Part shown: piece after piece, positions 43,438 through 53,039 of the stretch
Layout of the letters: each line of letters begins with the position of its first letter
Position numbering within the stretch: position 1 is the first letter of the stretch
Assembly: GCA_004431415.1 (NCBI GenBank)
Contig: QPMI01000127.1
Location: forward strand, 1-64,000
Direction: 5' to 3'
Source of the DNA: Cyanophora paradoxa
Lineage: Eukaryota; Glaucocystophyceae; Cyanophorales; Cyanophoraceae
DNA length: 64,000 nt
Notes under the pieces: model-generated
Databases searched by the model: none
The model's input: the letters and a program-made list of their open reading frames with translations, nothing else
What the model was told of the DNA's origin: nothing
Made by a program: the position numbers and the translations under genes

Positions 43438-44220
43438 GCCGTCCGATATCGTGAACCTCATCGCCCACCACCGTCCGCCGCGCCGCCCCCGGCCTGCGCC
43501 GCCCCGCCTCTCACGCCGGGGCCGCCAGCTGTTCTGCCTCCTTAAGCGCGGCCCCGCGTCGGCCCCCTCGGCGCTCTTCTCTGCCGTCGAGGAGCTCGAG
43601 GTGATCACCTTCAAGGAGCACGCGCTCGACACGGTCGAGAAGGAGCGGCGGGCCCTGCTGGCCGACGGCTACGAGGCCCCCGTGGGGCTCCTCCACTTCC
43701 TCGGCGGCCGGATGGACCACGTCGCGCCCCGCGTCAAGAAGCTCGCCGTCCACTTCGGCCCGCCCGTCGCGCTCAGCTCGGGCCGCTGGAAGTTCCGCCC
43801 GGGCTGCAGGTGGCGGTGGTACGCCCCGACGGGGAAGGTCCGCCGCCGGCCCGCGCCCCCGCTCGCTCGCTCGCTCGCTCGCCCACCGCCCGCCCGCAGG
43901 AGGCCGGCCGCCACGCCCGCGTCCTCGGGATCATCGACCTGCTGGCCGTCGGCTGCCCCGGGCTCGAGGCGATCCGCACGCGGCGCTGGCTCGACCCCGC
44001 CGAGGACGGCCGCCGGACCGAGTTCCTGACGTCGGCCTACTCCGGCTCGTCCGTTGGCGTCGTCGAGGCCGAGGACTACACCGGCCGCGCCTGCTCGCCC
44101 AGCGCATCCTGGCCCCTCCTCCTGAGCCACCCCGGCAAGTCGGCCTTCTGGGAGTCGAACGCGCTCCCCGTGCGCCGGCCGCCCCGCCGCCCCGCAGACG
44201 CCGACCTGGCGGCAGGAGAT
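43438..44220 (+). CDS. F-box-like/leucine-rich protein, frame-broken or spliced
   Basis: Starts MPSDIVNLIAHH, an F-box-like LPxDIVxLI phrase, then GRQLFCLLKRGPASAPSALF, EELEVITFKEHALDTVEKER, LHFLGGRMDHVAPRVKKLAV. A later frame gives ARVLGIIDLLAVGCPGLEAI, RTRRWLDPAEDGRRTEFLTS, SVGVVEAEDYTG, LLSHPGKSAFWESNALP. Between them lies a CTCG repeat in a segment that could be an intron (about 43,838-43,900, ending CCCGCAG). The LRR-like strands after an F-box fit a substrate-receptor layout. Confidence 0.45.
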
Positions 44221-44254
44221 GGCGGAGGAGGGGGTCGAGGAGGCCCACGACGGG

Positions 44255-45672
44255 CTGCCCCCCTGGGGAGGTCCGGGATGCCTGTGGAGACTGTAGTGCC
44301 ACCGGCGTCGCCCCTGCCCTGTGCCCTGGGACGAACTGCCCCCCCGGGGAGGCCCGGGATGCATGCGGAGACTGTAGTGCGACGGGCGCCGCCCCGCCCC
44401 TTTGCCCCTCGACGGGCTGCCCCCCCGGGGAGGTCCGGGATGCCTGTGGAGACTGCAGTGCCACGGGCGAGGCCCCGCCCGTGTGCCCCGCGACGGGGTG
44501 CGCCCCGGGGCACGACCGCGGCGGCGCCGTCTCGGGCGCCTTCTTCTGCTCCGCCCGGGGCCGGGCGTTCTGGCTGAGGCACGGCGGCGGCTCCTCTTTC
44601 TCCTTTACGGCGGCCCCGGCCTTGGACCCGACCTCCGCCACCATCGAGCAGGTCCTGCAGGCCGACCCTGCCCTCGGGGGCGCCCCCCCTGGAACCCGGT
44701 CCGAAACGCCTGCCGCACCCCCGAGAACCCCGGCGGCGAGTGCGTGCCGGCCCGCTCCGACCCCAACATCTGCCTCAACGGGTGCACCGCCGACAAGCCC
44801 AACCGGGCCGACCCCCGCTGCCCGACCCGGTGCTCCCGGTTCCCCGGCGGCAAGTGCGACTCGGGCTGCCCGCCCGAGGCCCCCTACCTTACGGCCTGCG
44901 GCTGCGAGCCGGGCCCCGCGGCCGCGCCAGGCATGTGCATGGACGGGTGCGCCCCCGGCTTCCGCCGCAACCACCCGGGGTGCACGGGCGTGCCAGGCGC
45001 CCTCGTGGGCGAGTGTGTGCCCGACAATCAGTACGTCTCCTACCGGACCTGCCTGAACGGGTGCACCTCCGATGCCCCCTTCCGCAACGAGTGCGGACAG
45101 TGCGATCGTACCCCGGACCGCCGTAAGGACGACTGTGGCGTCTGCGGGGGCAACAACCGCAATAAGAACATCTGCGGCAACTGCTTCCGGGACGGCCTCG
45201 AGTGCACCTCCCCCGGTTGCACCCTCGGACAGAAGCGCAACTTCTTCTGCGAGCACTGCGTCCCGCACGGGGACGCAGAGACATTCATGTTCCCCGTCTG
45301 CCCCGGCACGGGGTGCCCACCGGGCCAGACCAAGGACCGGTGCGGTGTGTGCGGGGGCGCCGACGAGTGCGTCGGATGCAATGGGGTCCCGAACTCGGGC
45401 TGGAAGCTGAACGCGTGCGCCGAGTGCGTGCCCCCGTCGGCCTCATCTATCGTGTGCAAAAACGGGTGCGAGGCCGGCCAGTCGAAGGACGACTGTGGAA
45501 ACTGCAGCGAGAAACCCCTGCCCAAGGACACATGCGGGGTGTGCGGGGGCGACAACAGCTCGTGTACGGACAGGGTGTGCCTCGCAAAGAAGAAGTATGG
45601 AATGGACAGCGGGTACTGCAACGTCTACAAGACCACCCAGCTGGGGCAGGGCAAGGATCCAATCATCTTCGT
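44255..45672 (+). CDS. Long Cys-rich repeat protein
   Basis: Three tandem units of 27 residues (GCPPGEVRDACGDCSATG...LCP) are followed by a spacer (FFCSARGRAFWLRHGGGSSF), then, after one frame change in a C run near 44,690, a long Cys-rich part: CLNGCTADKP, CDSGCPPEAPYLTACGCE, KDDCGVCGGNNRNKNICGNC, CPPGQTKDRCGVCGG, DDCGNCSEKPLPKDTCGVCG. DxCGVCGGDNSSC is a motif of extracellular Cys-rich modules in eukaryotes. No signal peptide or anchor is seen because the N-terminus is cut. The end (LGQGKDPIIFV) is cut at about 45,672. Confidence 0.65.
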
Positions 45673-45674
45673 CA

Positions 45675-46620
45675 GGCGCCATCGAGTTCCTGGTTCGGCC
45701 GGCCGCCGCGCCCCCTCCCCGTGCCGACCGCCGACCGCAGCTCGACGACGCGATCGACTCCATGCGCGATCTGCAGCACGGCCTGGTGGACATCCTGCAG
45801 ATGCGCCCGCCGAAGGACGTGACGGTGCGCAGTTCGCCCCCCCGCCGCCCGCCCGCCTTCACGTCCGGGCGCCAGGTGGAGGTCAGCCCCGCCCTGGCGC
45901 GGCGTGCGATCGGCGAGATCGTCGTCCGCGCCTACAAGCTCCACCCCGTACTTTTTGACGCTGGCCGGTCCACCCTCCAGCCACACATGCAGTACGCAGG
46001 CGACGTGAGCCGCGAGCCCGTCGCCCCGCTGGTCATCTCGACCCTCACCCGGAAAGGCCTCAAGATGCTGCCCGAGACCGGCTGTGTGCCCCCCCCCGCC
46101 CCCGCCCCCGCCCCCGCCCCCGCCAGCCGGTCTGACGGGCCAGGCCAGTCGCCTTCGGCAGCTTCTATGCCTTCGAGGGCACGGTGTTCGCGATGCCGCA
46201 CTTCCAGTGCGCGTTCCAGTGGTGGGAGGTTCGTGTGAGCGCGCTCAACCGCGGCGGCGGGCCGTACTCACCATGCGCGCCCCGGGCTGCAGGGTCTCGT
46301 GCTCGATCTGGACGATCGCGCCATGAACGGCAGGTTCATCGGGTACCGGTTCTTGTTCCACCAGCGGCCGGTACGTCCCCGTGCCCCCCCCCCCCCCCCC
46401 CCCGCCGGGCTGATTGGCGACAGGCCGCAAGCTACAAAGACAACGGCAGCAAGTTCGACTTCATCGCCGAGGGCGAGAGCGAGAGCGAGGACGAGGAGGA
46501 GGCTACCTGCCCCGCCTCCCTTCCCCCGCCCCCCCCGGCCCCGGCGTCCTCCTCCCGGAGCGGCCTCCGCGAGCGGTCAGCCGCCCCGCCCGCCCCGCCG
46601 CCCCGCCCCCGCCCGACTCC
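45675..46620 (+). CDS. Intron-bearing gene, paralogue A (three introns)
   Basis: Exons: RPQLDDAIDSMRDLQHGLVD ... EPVAPLVISTLTRKGLKMLP, ETG; FAFGSFYAFEGTVFAMPHFQ, CAFQWWE; GLVLDLDDRAMNGRFIGYRF, LFHQRP; AASYKDNGSKFDFIAEGESE. Introns: 46,084-46,148 (GTGTGC...CCAG, with CTGAC before the end), 46,229 or 46,235-46,292 (GTTCGT or GTGAGC...CTGCAG), 46,371-46,423 (GTACGT, C-run, GCTGATTGGCGACAG). Paralogue B at 57.2-59.0 kb shares these three positions. The N-terminus is cut and the last exon ends in an acidic, Pro-rich tail. Function unknown. Confidence 0.65.
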
Positions 46621-46629
46621 GTCACCCCC

Positions 46630-47195
46630 GGAAACCCCGAGCGTTCCTCCCACAGAGGTGCTGGCCAGTGTCGTGGCTCCTGTCACGCCCAGTGTGCCCC
46701 CGAGCGTGGTGGCCCCCGTCACGTTCAGGGCACCCCCTACGTGCGCCGCCCCGGCCACGCCCAGCCCGCCCGACGTGCGCACCGAGCCCGTCGTCGAGCT
46801 TGTTGCAGCGCCTGTACTGGTGCACACAAGGTCGCCGCCGACGTAGGTGTTCCCCGCGACCCCCAGGCCGCCTGCCGTTCGGAGGGAACCTGTTGTGGTG
46901 GATGTGGAGGCCGTCGAGTTGTTGACAATGACACCCCCTCCGGTATAGATGTGGCCTCCTACTCCCAGCCCCCCCGTCACACGGAGCGCGCCTGTCGACG
47001 AGTTGACGGACGCTGTGCCACTCGTGCACACGATCTCTTTACCGACGTAGAGTGCCCCCATGACCGCGGCGCCGCCTGCGGCGCGCACCGAGCCTGTCGT
47101 TGTGCTCGTTGCCTCCGTTGTGCTAGTACACACGATGTCGCCGCCGACATAGGCGTTCTTTGCAACGCCCAGGCCGCCCGCAGTGCGGAGGGCCT
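46630..47195 (-). CDS. Tail-fibre-like repeat protein, cut at both ends
   Basis: Minus strand carries about four units of 30-33 residues of the form GGLGVAGNTYVGGDLVCTST, then STTTGSVRTS, ending with shorter beta repeats (LNVTGATTLGGTLGVTGATT). Such GGLGVxGxxYVGG repeats form beta-helical or triple-stranded stems in phage and giant-virus fibres. No start or stop of its own is clear. Probable fibre stem. Confidence 0.6.
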
Positions 47196-47196
47196 G

Positions 47197-47364
47197 CCCG
47201 CCCCCCCAACCCTCGACGGTGCGCCGCCCACGGCCACTGCCGAGGTGGGCGCGGGGCCGCTCTTCAGGGCCACGTACAGCGCTGCCGGGCGGGTGGTGCA
47301 GTGGACAACAGCAGCCGCCACGTCGGCAGCAACGGTCAACCTGGTGGCGTGCGTGTTCGCCTAG
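47197..47364 (+). CDS. Hypothetical C-terminal fragment
   Basis: Plus frame LPAPPTLDGAPPTATAEVGA, GPLFRATYSAAGRVVQWTTA, AATSAATVNLVACVFA, stop at 47,364. It meets the fibre repeats head-to-head near 47,195. Short; unrecognised. Confidence 0.35.
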   Translation, partial: PAPPTLDGAPPTATAEVGAGPLFRATYSAAGRVVQWTTAAATSAATVNLVACVFA

Positions 47365-47397
47365 ATATTTTTCGATCATCAAACAAAAACGTTAACA

Positions 47398-48783
47398 TGG
47401 AATCAATCATCCTGTCGCACCTCGAGAACGAGCGCTGGGTGAGCAGCAACTCGCGGAACCCCGCGTGGAGGTGCCCTGATCGTTGGCGCTGGGGTCATTG
47501 CTGTTTTCGTCACCACCATTCTGCTGGCAGTTTACCTCCTCCGGCGAGAACCACAGGTGGTGAACAACAGCAACCCGGCCGGCGGCATAATCTCGACATT
47601 ATGCCCGCCCGGCCGCCCCCCGGACGCATGTGGCCGCTGCGGGGGCGACCACTCCGAGTGTACATCGCCGGGCTGCCCCCCTGGGATGCTGCGAGATGCT
47701 TGCGGGCTATGCGGTGGTAGGGGCCTGTCCTGCACCGATCCAGGCTGCCTGCCGGGGGTCCGCAAAGACGACTGCGGCATTTGCGGGGGCGATGGCTCAT
47801 CCTGCCGCGACCCCGGATGCCTGATGGCGCACACGTACCGCAACGGGTGCGGGGAATGCACTCTGGAAGGGGCGACGCCGGGGGTCTGCCCCGCGACAGG
47901 GTGCCCCCCGGGACAGGACAAGAACAACAGGTGCTGGCAGTGCTGGTGGCAGGGCCAGGGGGATCCACCAGTGTGCGAGGACGGCTGTGAGCCGGGCTCC
48001 TACTGGTTCGAGACATGCCAGCAGTGCGTACGGTGGGGCGACCCCCTGCCCCCCCTGTGCGCATCGACCACGTGCCCTAGCGCCACCCAGCGGATCAATC
48101 GCTGCGGAATCTGCACGGAGGGGGGTGTAACGCCCTACGTCATCTGCCCCAACACAGGCTGCCGGCCGGGGGAGGATAAGCGGAATTCGTGCGGAGATTG
48201 TTTTCCCTCGGGGCAGCAGCCTGAGCGCTGCCTGAACGGCTGCCTGCCCTCGCAGCGCTGGGACCCTCGCTGCGAGGAGTGTGTCGATCGGGACGCGCCC
48301 CCCTCGGCCGCCTGCGTCCGCACGGGGTGCCCGCCCCCGGCCACAAACCGTCGCAACGTATGCGGAGACTGCGTCCCAGGTGGCTCCACCCCGATGGCCT
48401 GCCCCAGCACCGGGTGCCCGATCGGGGAGGACAGGAACAATGCATGCAGCGAGTGCTGGGAGCGTGGCAAAGAGAAGCCCGTGTGTGACAACGGGTGCCC
48501 CCCCTCGCGCCGGTTCCCCATCGCTGGCTGCCTCGACGGGACCACCTGCACAGATATCCCGGGGTACTGCGAGAACGGGTGCACCCCGGGGGAGGTCCGC
48601 CTTATCGGCTGCCTCGACCGCACGCGGTGCAGCATGACAGGCAGCTGCCGAAACGGCTGCGGCCCGGGGGAAGTCCCCATCCAGTGGTGCGTGGATGGGA
48701 CCGTCTGCACTTCGACAGGCCGGTGCCGCAACGGGTGCCTCCCTGGGCAGATTCGGGACCCCAATTTGGGCGTGTGTGTGTGA
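47398..48783 (+). CDS. Membrane-anchored long Cys-rich repeat protein
   Basis: ATG 47,398, 25 nt after a T-run (47,368-47,372). MESIILSHLENERWVSSNSR, one frame change in a C run near 47,460, then an anchor (LIVGAGVIAVFVTTILLAVYLL) and about 400 residues of Cys modules: CGRCGGDHSECTSPGCPPGM, KDDCGICGGDGSSC, CPATGCPPGQDKNNRCWQCW, GCRPGEDKRNSCGDC, and final CxNGCxPGE units to the stop at 48,783. The most complete member of the family: type II membrane protein with a long disulfide-rich outside region. Likely surface or attachment protein. Confidence 0.7.
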
Positions 48784-48817
48784 GAAGAGGCCTAGGCATG
48801 CTGAAATTTTTCCGGGG

Positions 48818-48991
48818 TTTAACTGGAAAGACCCCAAAATTACCGCACAACAGATCTTTGGCTTTAACGCCCCAGGCTGTCCTCGCTGCCCCTACTCATC
48901 CCCCACATACAACTTCATTGAGAGCAATTGCAACTGTATCTGTATTCCCAACGCCCGGGAACCATCAGAAGTTACATCAGGAAATCCTTAG
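48818..48991 (+). CDS. Small Cys-containing fragment
   Basis: Low-GC plus frame FNWKDPKITAQQIFGFNAPG, CPRCPYSSPTYNFIESNCNC, ICIPNAREPSEVTSGNP, stop at 48,991. The Cys pairs look deliberate. No start codon in frame; it follows the long Cys-rich gene by 30 bp and could be a remnant of another Cys-rich gene. From 48,992 to 49,140 nothing is seen. Confidence 0.35.
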   Translation, partial: FNWKDPKITAQQIFGFNAPGCPRCPYSSPTYNFIESNCNCICIPNAREPSEVTSGNP

Positions 48992-49264
48992 TGTGCTAAT
49001 GGAAGACTTGTGTGGCCATTGGAGCTTCAGCTAAGGCCAGGCCGCCCCTGCATGTAGTCCGCGTGGAGGAAACCAACCATACATCCAGCCCCGCCCGCCC
49101 CCCACCCCCCGCCTAGGCCTAGTGTCTGGGCAGTCTGGTGGCTTGTGTCTCGATCGCCAGCCCTCTCGGCTCAAGTACATACCGTACATCGGCTCAAGCC
49201 ATTCGGAAGCTTCATCGGGTCGGTAGAGATGAGGTTCAATTTCGACAGCACGTGCACGTGCACT

Positions 49265-49460
49265 ACCCCGACCCTGAGCACACGGGCTTCTCCTGTCCCT
49301 TGGCCCAGCACTCGCGGCACCGGTTGTTCTTGTCCTGCCCTGGGGGGCACCCCGTCGAGATGCAGATCAGCCGCAGCGGCGCGTCGGCCCGGACGCACTC
49401 CATGCACCCCGGGTCCATCTTTGGTGCCGCCGAAGAGGATGTCGGCGACTTGGACGCCGG
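49265..49460 (-). CDS. Cys-rich repeat fragment
   Basis: Minus strand DPGCMECVRADAPLRLICIS, TGCPPGQDKNNRCRECWAKG, QEKPVCSGSG. It closely resembles units in the gene at 47.4-48.8 kb (CPPGQDKNNRCWQCW, KEKPVCDNG). It is about two units long and cut on both sides. Confidence 0.5.
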
Positions 49461-49469
49461 AACCATGGC

Positions 49470-49695
49470 TGAACCTCAACACGCTTGCCTACATCAACCG
49501 AGTTCTGGCCCGGCGCGGGGAGCTCCCGGTAGTCGCGGCCATGCAGCCCCCCCCCGTGCACGCTCCCTGGTCGCCCGTTTCCTCCTCTCCGCCGCCGCCT
49601 CCGTCGTGCGGGGCTGGCGGGCCGCCCGCCACGCCGTCCTCCGCATCCTAGCGGCCGTCCGCCGCCGCCGCCTCCGCCGCCGGCTCCCGGCGACG
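49470..49695 (+). CDS. Hypothetical fragment
   Basis: Plus frame WLNLNTLAYINRVLARRGEL, PVVAAMQPPP, then after a shift RSLVARFLLSAAASVVRGWR, AARHAVLRILAAVRRRRLRR. Amphipathic, Arg-rich. Cut near 49,695 against a minus-strand gene. Unrecognised. Confidence 0.3.
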
Positions 49696-50160
49696 GGGGG
49701 CGTCATCCTCAGGTCGCCGGCCTGCTCGTTCAATACCGCAAGGAGGGCGGAGATCATCTGCTGCGGGTCGCAGCCCCCTCCAACGGGCACATTCCGCACG
49801 GAGCCGCCGGGTCCGTGGTAGGTCACGACGGGCTGGATCCGCCAGGGGTTGCCCGGCGCGGCCGGCCGGGCGCAGAGGCGCAGGACAGCGGCGCCCGGCC
49901 CCCCACGGCGCACAATGCCCTCCGCACAGGAGAACGGCAGGCACTGAGCCGCCCCGGCGAGGAGGGGGCCGCCGGCCCACGAAAGGGCGTGCAGGGCCCG
50001 CCGCGCGAAGAACGTCCACACGAGGGGCTCGTGGCGCCCGAAGAGCCACGACGAGGGTGGGCGAGGGTGCCGCTTTCCGCCGCCGCCGAGGATCACGCCC
50101 GCCAGCCCGGCCACGCCCCCGGTCCCGCCTGCCTTTGCGGCGGCCTCCTCGCGGCAGTAG
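49695..50160 (-). CDS. Hypothetical protein, 3'-cut
   Basis: Minus strand GGVAGLAGVILGGGGKRHPR, SSWLFGRHEPLVWTFFARRA, LHALSWAGGPLLAGAAQCLP, FSCAEGIVRRGGPGAAVLRL, IQPVVTYHGPGGSVRNVPVG, MISALLAVLNEQAGDLRMTP. The N-terminal extension (FRLYYCRDSNHQWISKSQ, repeated) comes from a 54-bp duplication at 50,150-50,247. No family recognised. Confidence 0.4.
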
Positions 50161-50247
50161 TAGAGTCGGAACTGGGACTTGGATATCCACTGGTGGTTGG
50201 AGTCGCGGCAGTAGTAGAGTCGGAACAAGGACTTGGATATCCACTCG
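50150..50247 (+). repeat. Tandem duplication, period 54 bp
   Basis: GCGGCAGTAGTAGAGTCGGA, then CTTGGATATCCACT, occurs at about 50,150 and again at about 50,204 with few mismatches. Both strands are open through it. It may be a small tandem duplication upstream of the minus-strand gene. Confidence 0.7.
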
Positions 50248-50341
50248 CGGGCCGTGGTCTTGTTTATGTCGCTACGAGTACTAGACTAGCTATAGGTTCT
50301 CGTGCGCTGTATGGTACGCCGTCGGCCTGGTCGCCGCCATC

Positions 50342-51013
50342 ATGATGCGGTCGGCCCACGTGTCGAGGAGGGGCCGGTCGTTGAAGACGTCGGGGCTCGC
50401 CCAGAGCGCCGGGGGCGGCATGCGGCGATCCGGGAGCCGCAGCCAGGCCTACGAGGAGGCGATGCTCGCCACCGTCCCGGGGGCGCGGCGCGGGACCATG
50501 AACTACACGACGGCCCGCGCCCTCCCGGGGGAGTTCGCCGTCCTGAGCGTCCGCCAGGTCTCGCTGCCGGGCGGGCGCGTCGTGAGCCTCGTCGCGGTGT
50601 TCCGCGCCGAGGGCGGGGCAGGGGCCGCCGGCGCGGGGGGGGACCTCCTGCGCCCCGTGTCCTCCCCGCAGAACGTCTTCGGGTCGCAGGCCTTCGCCCC
50701 CTGCCGCATGTGGCTGGGGCCGGCGGGGCCGCGGTGCATGCCGAGCGCCGTCCAGGCCCTCCGGTCGCGGGAGATCCTCCCCTACGCGGTGGTGCACGCG
50801 GACCGGGTGCTCGAGTTCGGGGCGAGGCTCTTCGGGATCCTCGAGGAGGGCGAGGAGAACGGGGTCGCGTGCGGGCTCGAGATGGTCGGGGGCGGGCTCG
50901 GGGCCGAGGTCGAGGAGTCCCTCCGCCCGTTCCGCGCCGCGGGGGCGCGCCTGCCGGCCTGGCACCCCGTGTACCAGCGGCAGCGGCCGGGCGGCGGTGG
51001 CGGCCGCGGGTAG
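50342..51013 (+). CDS. Hypothetical protein
   Basis: Intact frame, likely start ATG 50,342 or 50,420 (MRRSGSRSQAYEEAML). Reads MNYTTARALPGEFAVLSVRQ, VSLPGGRVVSLVAVFRAEGG, FGSQAFAPCRMWLGPAGPRC, ILPYAVVHADRVLEFGARLF, GILEEGEENGVACGLEMVGG, FRAAGARLPAWHPVYQ. About 200 residues, alpha/beta. No family recognised. Complete. Confidence 0.55.
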   Translation: MMRSAHVSRRGRSLKTSGLAQSAGGGMRRSGSRSQAYEEAMLATVPGARRGTMNYTTARALPGEFAVLSVRQVSLPGGRVVSLVAVFRAEGGAGAAGAGGDLLRPVSSPQNVFGSQAFAPCRMWLGPAGPRCMPSAVQALRSREILPYAVVHADRVLEFGARLFGILEEGEENGVACGLEMVGGGLGAEVEESLRPFRAAGARLPAWHPVYQRQRPGGGGGRG

Positions 51014-51050
51014 CCACGCGCCGGCCCCGCCCCCCACCCCCCAGTGTTCA

Positions 51051-51059
51051 TTTTTTTTT
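51051..51059 (+). promoter_or_regulatory. T-run promoter-like element
   Basis: TTCATTTTTTTTTCATCC with nine T, 26 nt before ATG 51,086. Confidence 0.5.
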
Positions 51060-51085
51060 CATCCGAATCTCCTAAACTGCGGCGA

Positions 51086-51937
51086 ATGGCCGATGACCCG
51101 AAGCGACCAGGGGGGGGAAGGAGGGCAACCAGGTCCATGACCGCCGGGGCCGCGGCGGCACGGGAGCGCTGGGAGCGTGCGGTCAGGTTCTATAAGGCGA
51201 GCAAGGCGCGGGAGCAGGCGCGTTTTCTTGAGCACTGGAAAGGCCGGGCCCGCAACCTCTCGGAGCTTCGAACGGCGTTTCAACCGAATGCCCCCGTCAA
51301 GGTGGACGATGGCACCCTCAGGTTCGAGGGCGGGGCCGCCGAGTTCACCCTCGGACGGGGCACCACGGTGCGGATGAAGGGGCGGTCGGGCCCGCTGTTC
51401 AAGTATGCACCCGCGCCGGCTGACTTGAGAAAGGAGCACAAAGTGTCGACGGTCTTGAGCACCCATGCGCCCCCTGGTGGCATTCGCAGCACTGTGGTCG
51501 ACTGCTTCATGGAGGCACAGGGGCCGCGCAGGAGGTGCGTGTTCGAGAAGGGGCGGTGCATCTCCGCGCAGGATGCGCTCGCCGACACGGGCACGGACGC
51601 GTCGGCGGCGCTCGCCGCCTTGGGGATGACCGTGGATGAGTGCTTTGGCGACCCCCATGAGTCCTGCTGCGACAAGTTGAGGAGCCTCGGGCTGTGGCAG
51701 GAGCGCCGGATGACGGGCGTCACGGACCCCTCGGCCCAGCGGTTCGTGACCCCCACGGACTCATTCTTCGGGCCCCCGCCCCCGGGGGCCGAGCCGAACT
51801 TCAACCACATGTGGCGGGCCTGGCACTGGGCAATCAAGCGGCTCGAGATCGACCAGAACAGGCGGGGCAGGGCGGGGGGGGCCAGCGAGGAGGATGCGGT
51901 CGTGGCTTTGTTGCGGGGGGTTATACGCTCTGGATAG
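51086..51937 (+). CDS. Hypothetical protein
   Basis: Intact 283-residue frame. A basic start (MADDPKRPGGGRRATRSMTA), helical region (RFYKASKAREQARFLEHWKG), beta region (VKVDDGTLRFEGGAAEFTLG, TVRMKGRSGPLFKYAPAP), Cys-containing part (VVDCFMEAQGPRRRCVFEKG, CFGDPHESCCDKLRSLGLW), and NFNHMWRAWHWAIKRLEIDQ near the end. No family recognised, but complete with a T-run promoter. Probably virion-associated by its style. Confidence 0.65.
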   Translation: MADDPKRPGGGRRATRSMTAGAAAARERWERAVRFYKASKAREQARFLEHWKGRARNLSELRTAFQPNAPVKVDDGTLRFEGGAAEFTLGRGTTVRMKGRSGPLFKYAPAPADLRKEHKVSTVLSTHAPPGGIRSTVVDCFMEAQGPRRRCVFEKGRCISAQDALADTGTDASAALAALGMTVDECFGDPHESCCDKLRSLGLWQERRMTGVTDPSAQRFVTPTDSFFGPPPPGAEPNFNHMWRAWHWAIKRLEIDQNRRGRAGGASEEDAVVALLRGVIRSG

Positions 51938-51939
51938 GT

Positions 51940-52431
51940 ACCTCCGGGCCCCTTCCCATTCCATCAGGCTTTGAGAGCCACGAAAGATCATGATGCTAGA
52001 GGGGTGCTCCTGGACCGCTTTCATCACGTGCTGCAGAATCCAGTCCAGCGCCGCCGCCGCAGTCGGCGGCGGCGGCGTGGGACCCGCATTCGCACCGCCT
52101 AAGGGCCGGAAGCCGGCCTGAACAGTCGGGGTCTGGCGACCCGCGACCGGGGTCGCCGCCGCGGCCACCGCCGACGCCGGCGGGACCGAGGCTGGGCGGG
52201 AGCCGGGAGTCCGGCGGCCGCCGCCGGCCAAAAGCCCCGGCCCGATCCGGGGCCGGGCGCCGGCACCGGCATGGCGACAGGGACAGCGCCGAAGCCGGCG
52301 GTGGCGGTGCCGGCCATGTCGACGAGGTCCGCGGCAATGCCCACGAGCTCGACGGTCACGCGGTCGAGGGACATGCGGGACGGGCCGCGGAGGAGGGCGA
52401 CGACCAGGGGGTTGCACAGCAGCGCCGCCAC
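51940..52431 (-). CDS. Hypothetical protein, 3'-cut, one frame change
   Basis: ATG 52,431: MAALLCNPLVVALLRGPSRM, SLDRVTVELVGIAADLVDMA, VPVAMPVPAPGPGSGRG, then after a shift a Pro/Ala linker, TPTVQAGFRPLGGANAGPTP, ALDWILQHVMKAVQEHPSSI, MIFRGSQSLMEWEGARRYLS. Ends at about 51,940 against the stop of the plus-strand gene. No family recognised. Confidence 0.45.
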
Positions 52432-52937
52432 GCACGTCTGCGCCGTCGAGTTCGACCCCGCCTCGTCGCTCCTCGTCGTCTCGGGCGTCGAGGCGGTGGA
52501 CGCCCGGTCCTGCCTCGTGGCGCGCTACGACGGCATCGGCGCCCAGTCGCGGGGCCGCGGGCCTGCCCTCCTGCCGCGGCCCGCCGCCCTGCGGAGGGAG
52601 GAGCGCTGGCAGAACGATGCACAGGGCGGCGGCGGCGCCGGCGTCGCCGAGGAGACAATCGCCGCTGGCCTCTCGGAGCTGATCGACCGGATCGCGCGAA
52701 AGAGGCAGCTGGGCAGGGCGCGGGTCGCGCACGACCTGGTCCGCGCCGTCCTCTGCCTCGACCGGGGCTCTGCCCCGGGTCCGGAGCCCCAAGGAGGTGC
52801 TGCGGTCCGCGGCCGCCGAGGCGGCCTCGGCGGCGGACCGGCGGCGCCGCAGCGTGCGCTGGTTCGGCGCGCCGCCGCCGAGGCCCCTTCAGCGGGTCCT
52901 GGCCCACCACGGGATCGCCACGACGCTCATCCCCTAG
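52432..52937 (+). CDS. Hypothetical protein, 5'-cut, frame-broken
   Basis: Plus frame VCAVEFDPASSLLVVSGVEA, VDARSCLVARYDG, then PAALRREERWQNDAQGGGGA, EETIAAGLSELIDRIARKRQ, RVAHDLVRAVLCLDRG, and after a shift SPKEVLRSAAAEAASAADRR, RSVRWFGAPPPRPLQRVLAH, HGIATTLIP, stop at 52,937. The C-terminal half is helical and basic. The VEFDPASSLLVVSG start resembles one WD-repeat strand, too little to name. Confidence 0.4.
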
Positions 52938-53039
52938 TCGCCCCACCACGACGCCGCCTGCTGCTGCTTGAAGTCAAAGAACCCACGATGACCCGGCTTT
53001 GTGTGTCCCGGAATTCTCCCCTCCCGGCCGGGGAGGGGC

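Noticed and set aside
44230-44520. CRISPR-like array from the regular 81-bp repeats
   Set aside because: Repeats are contiguous, code for a 27-residue Cys unit in one frame and have no unique spacers.
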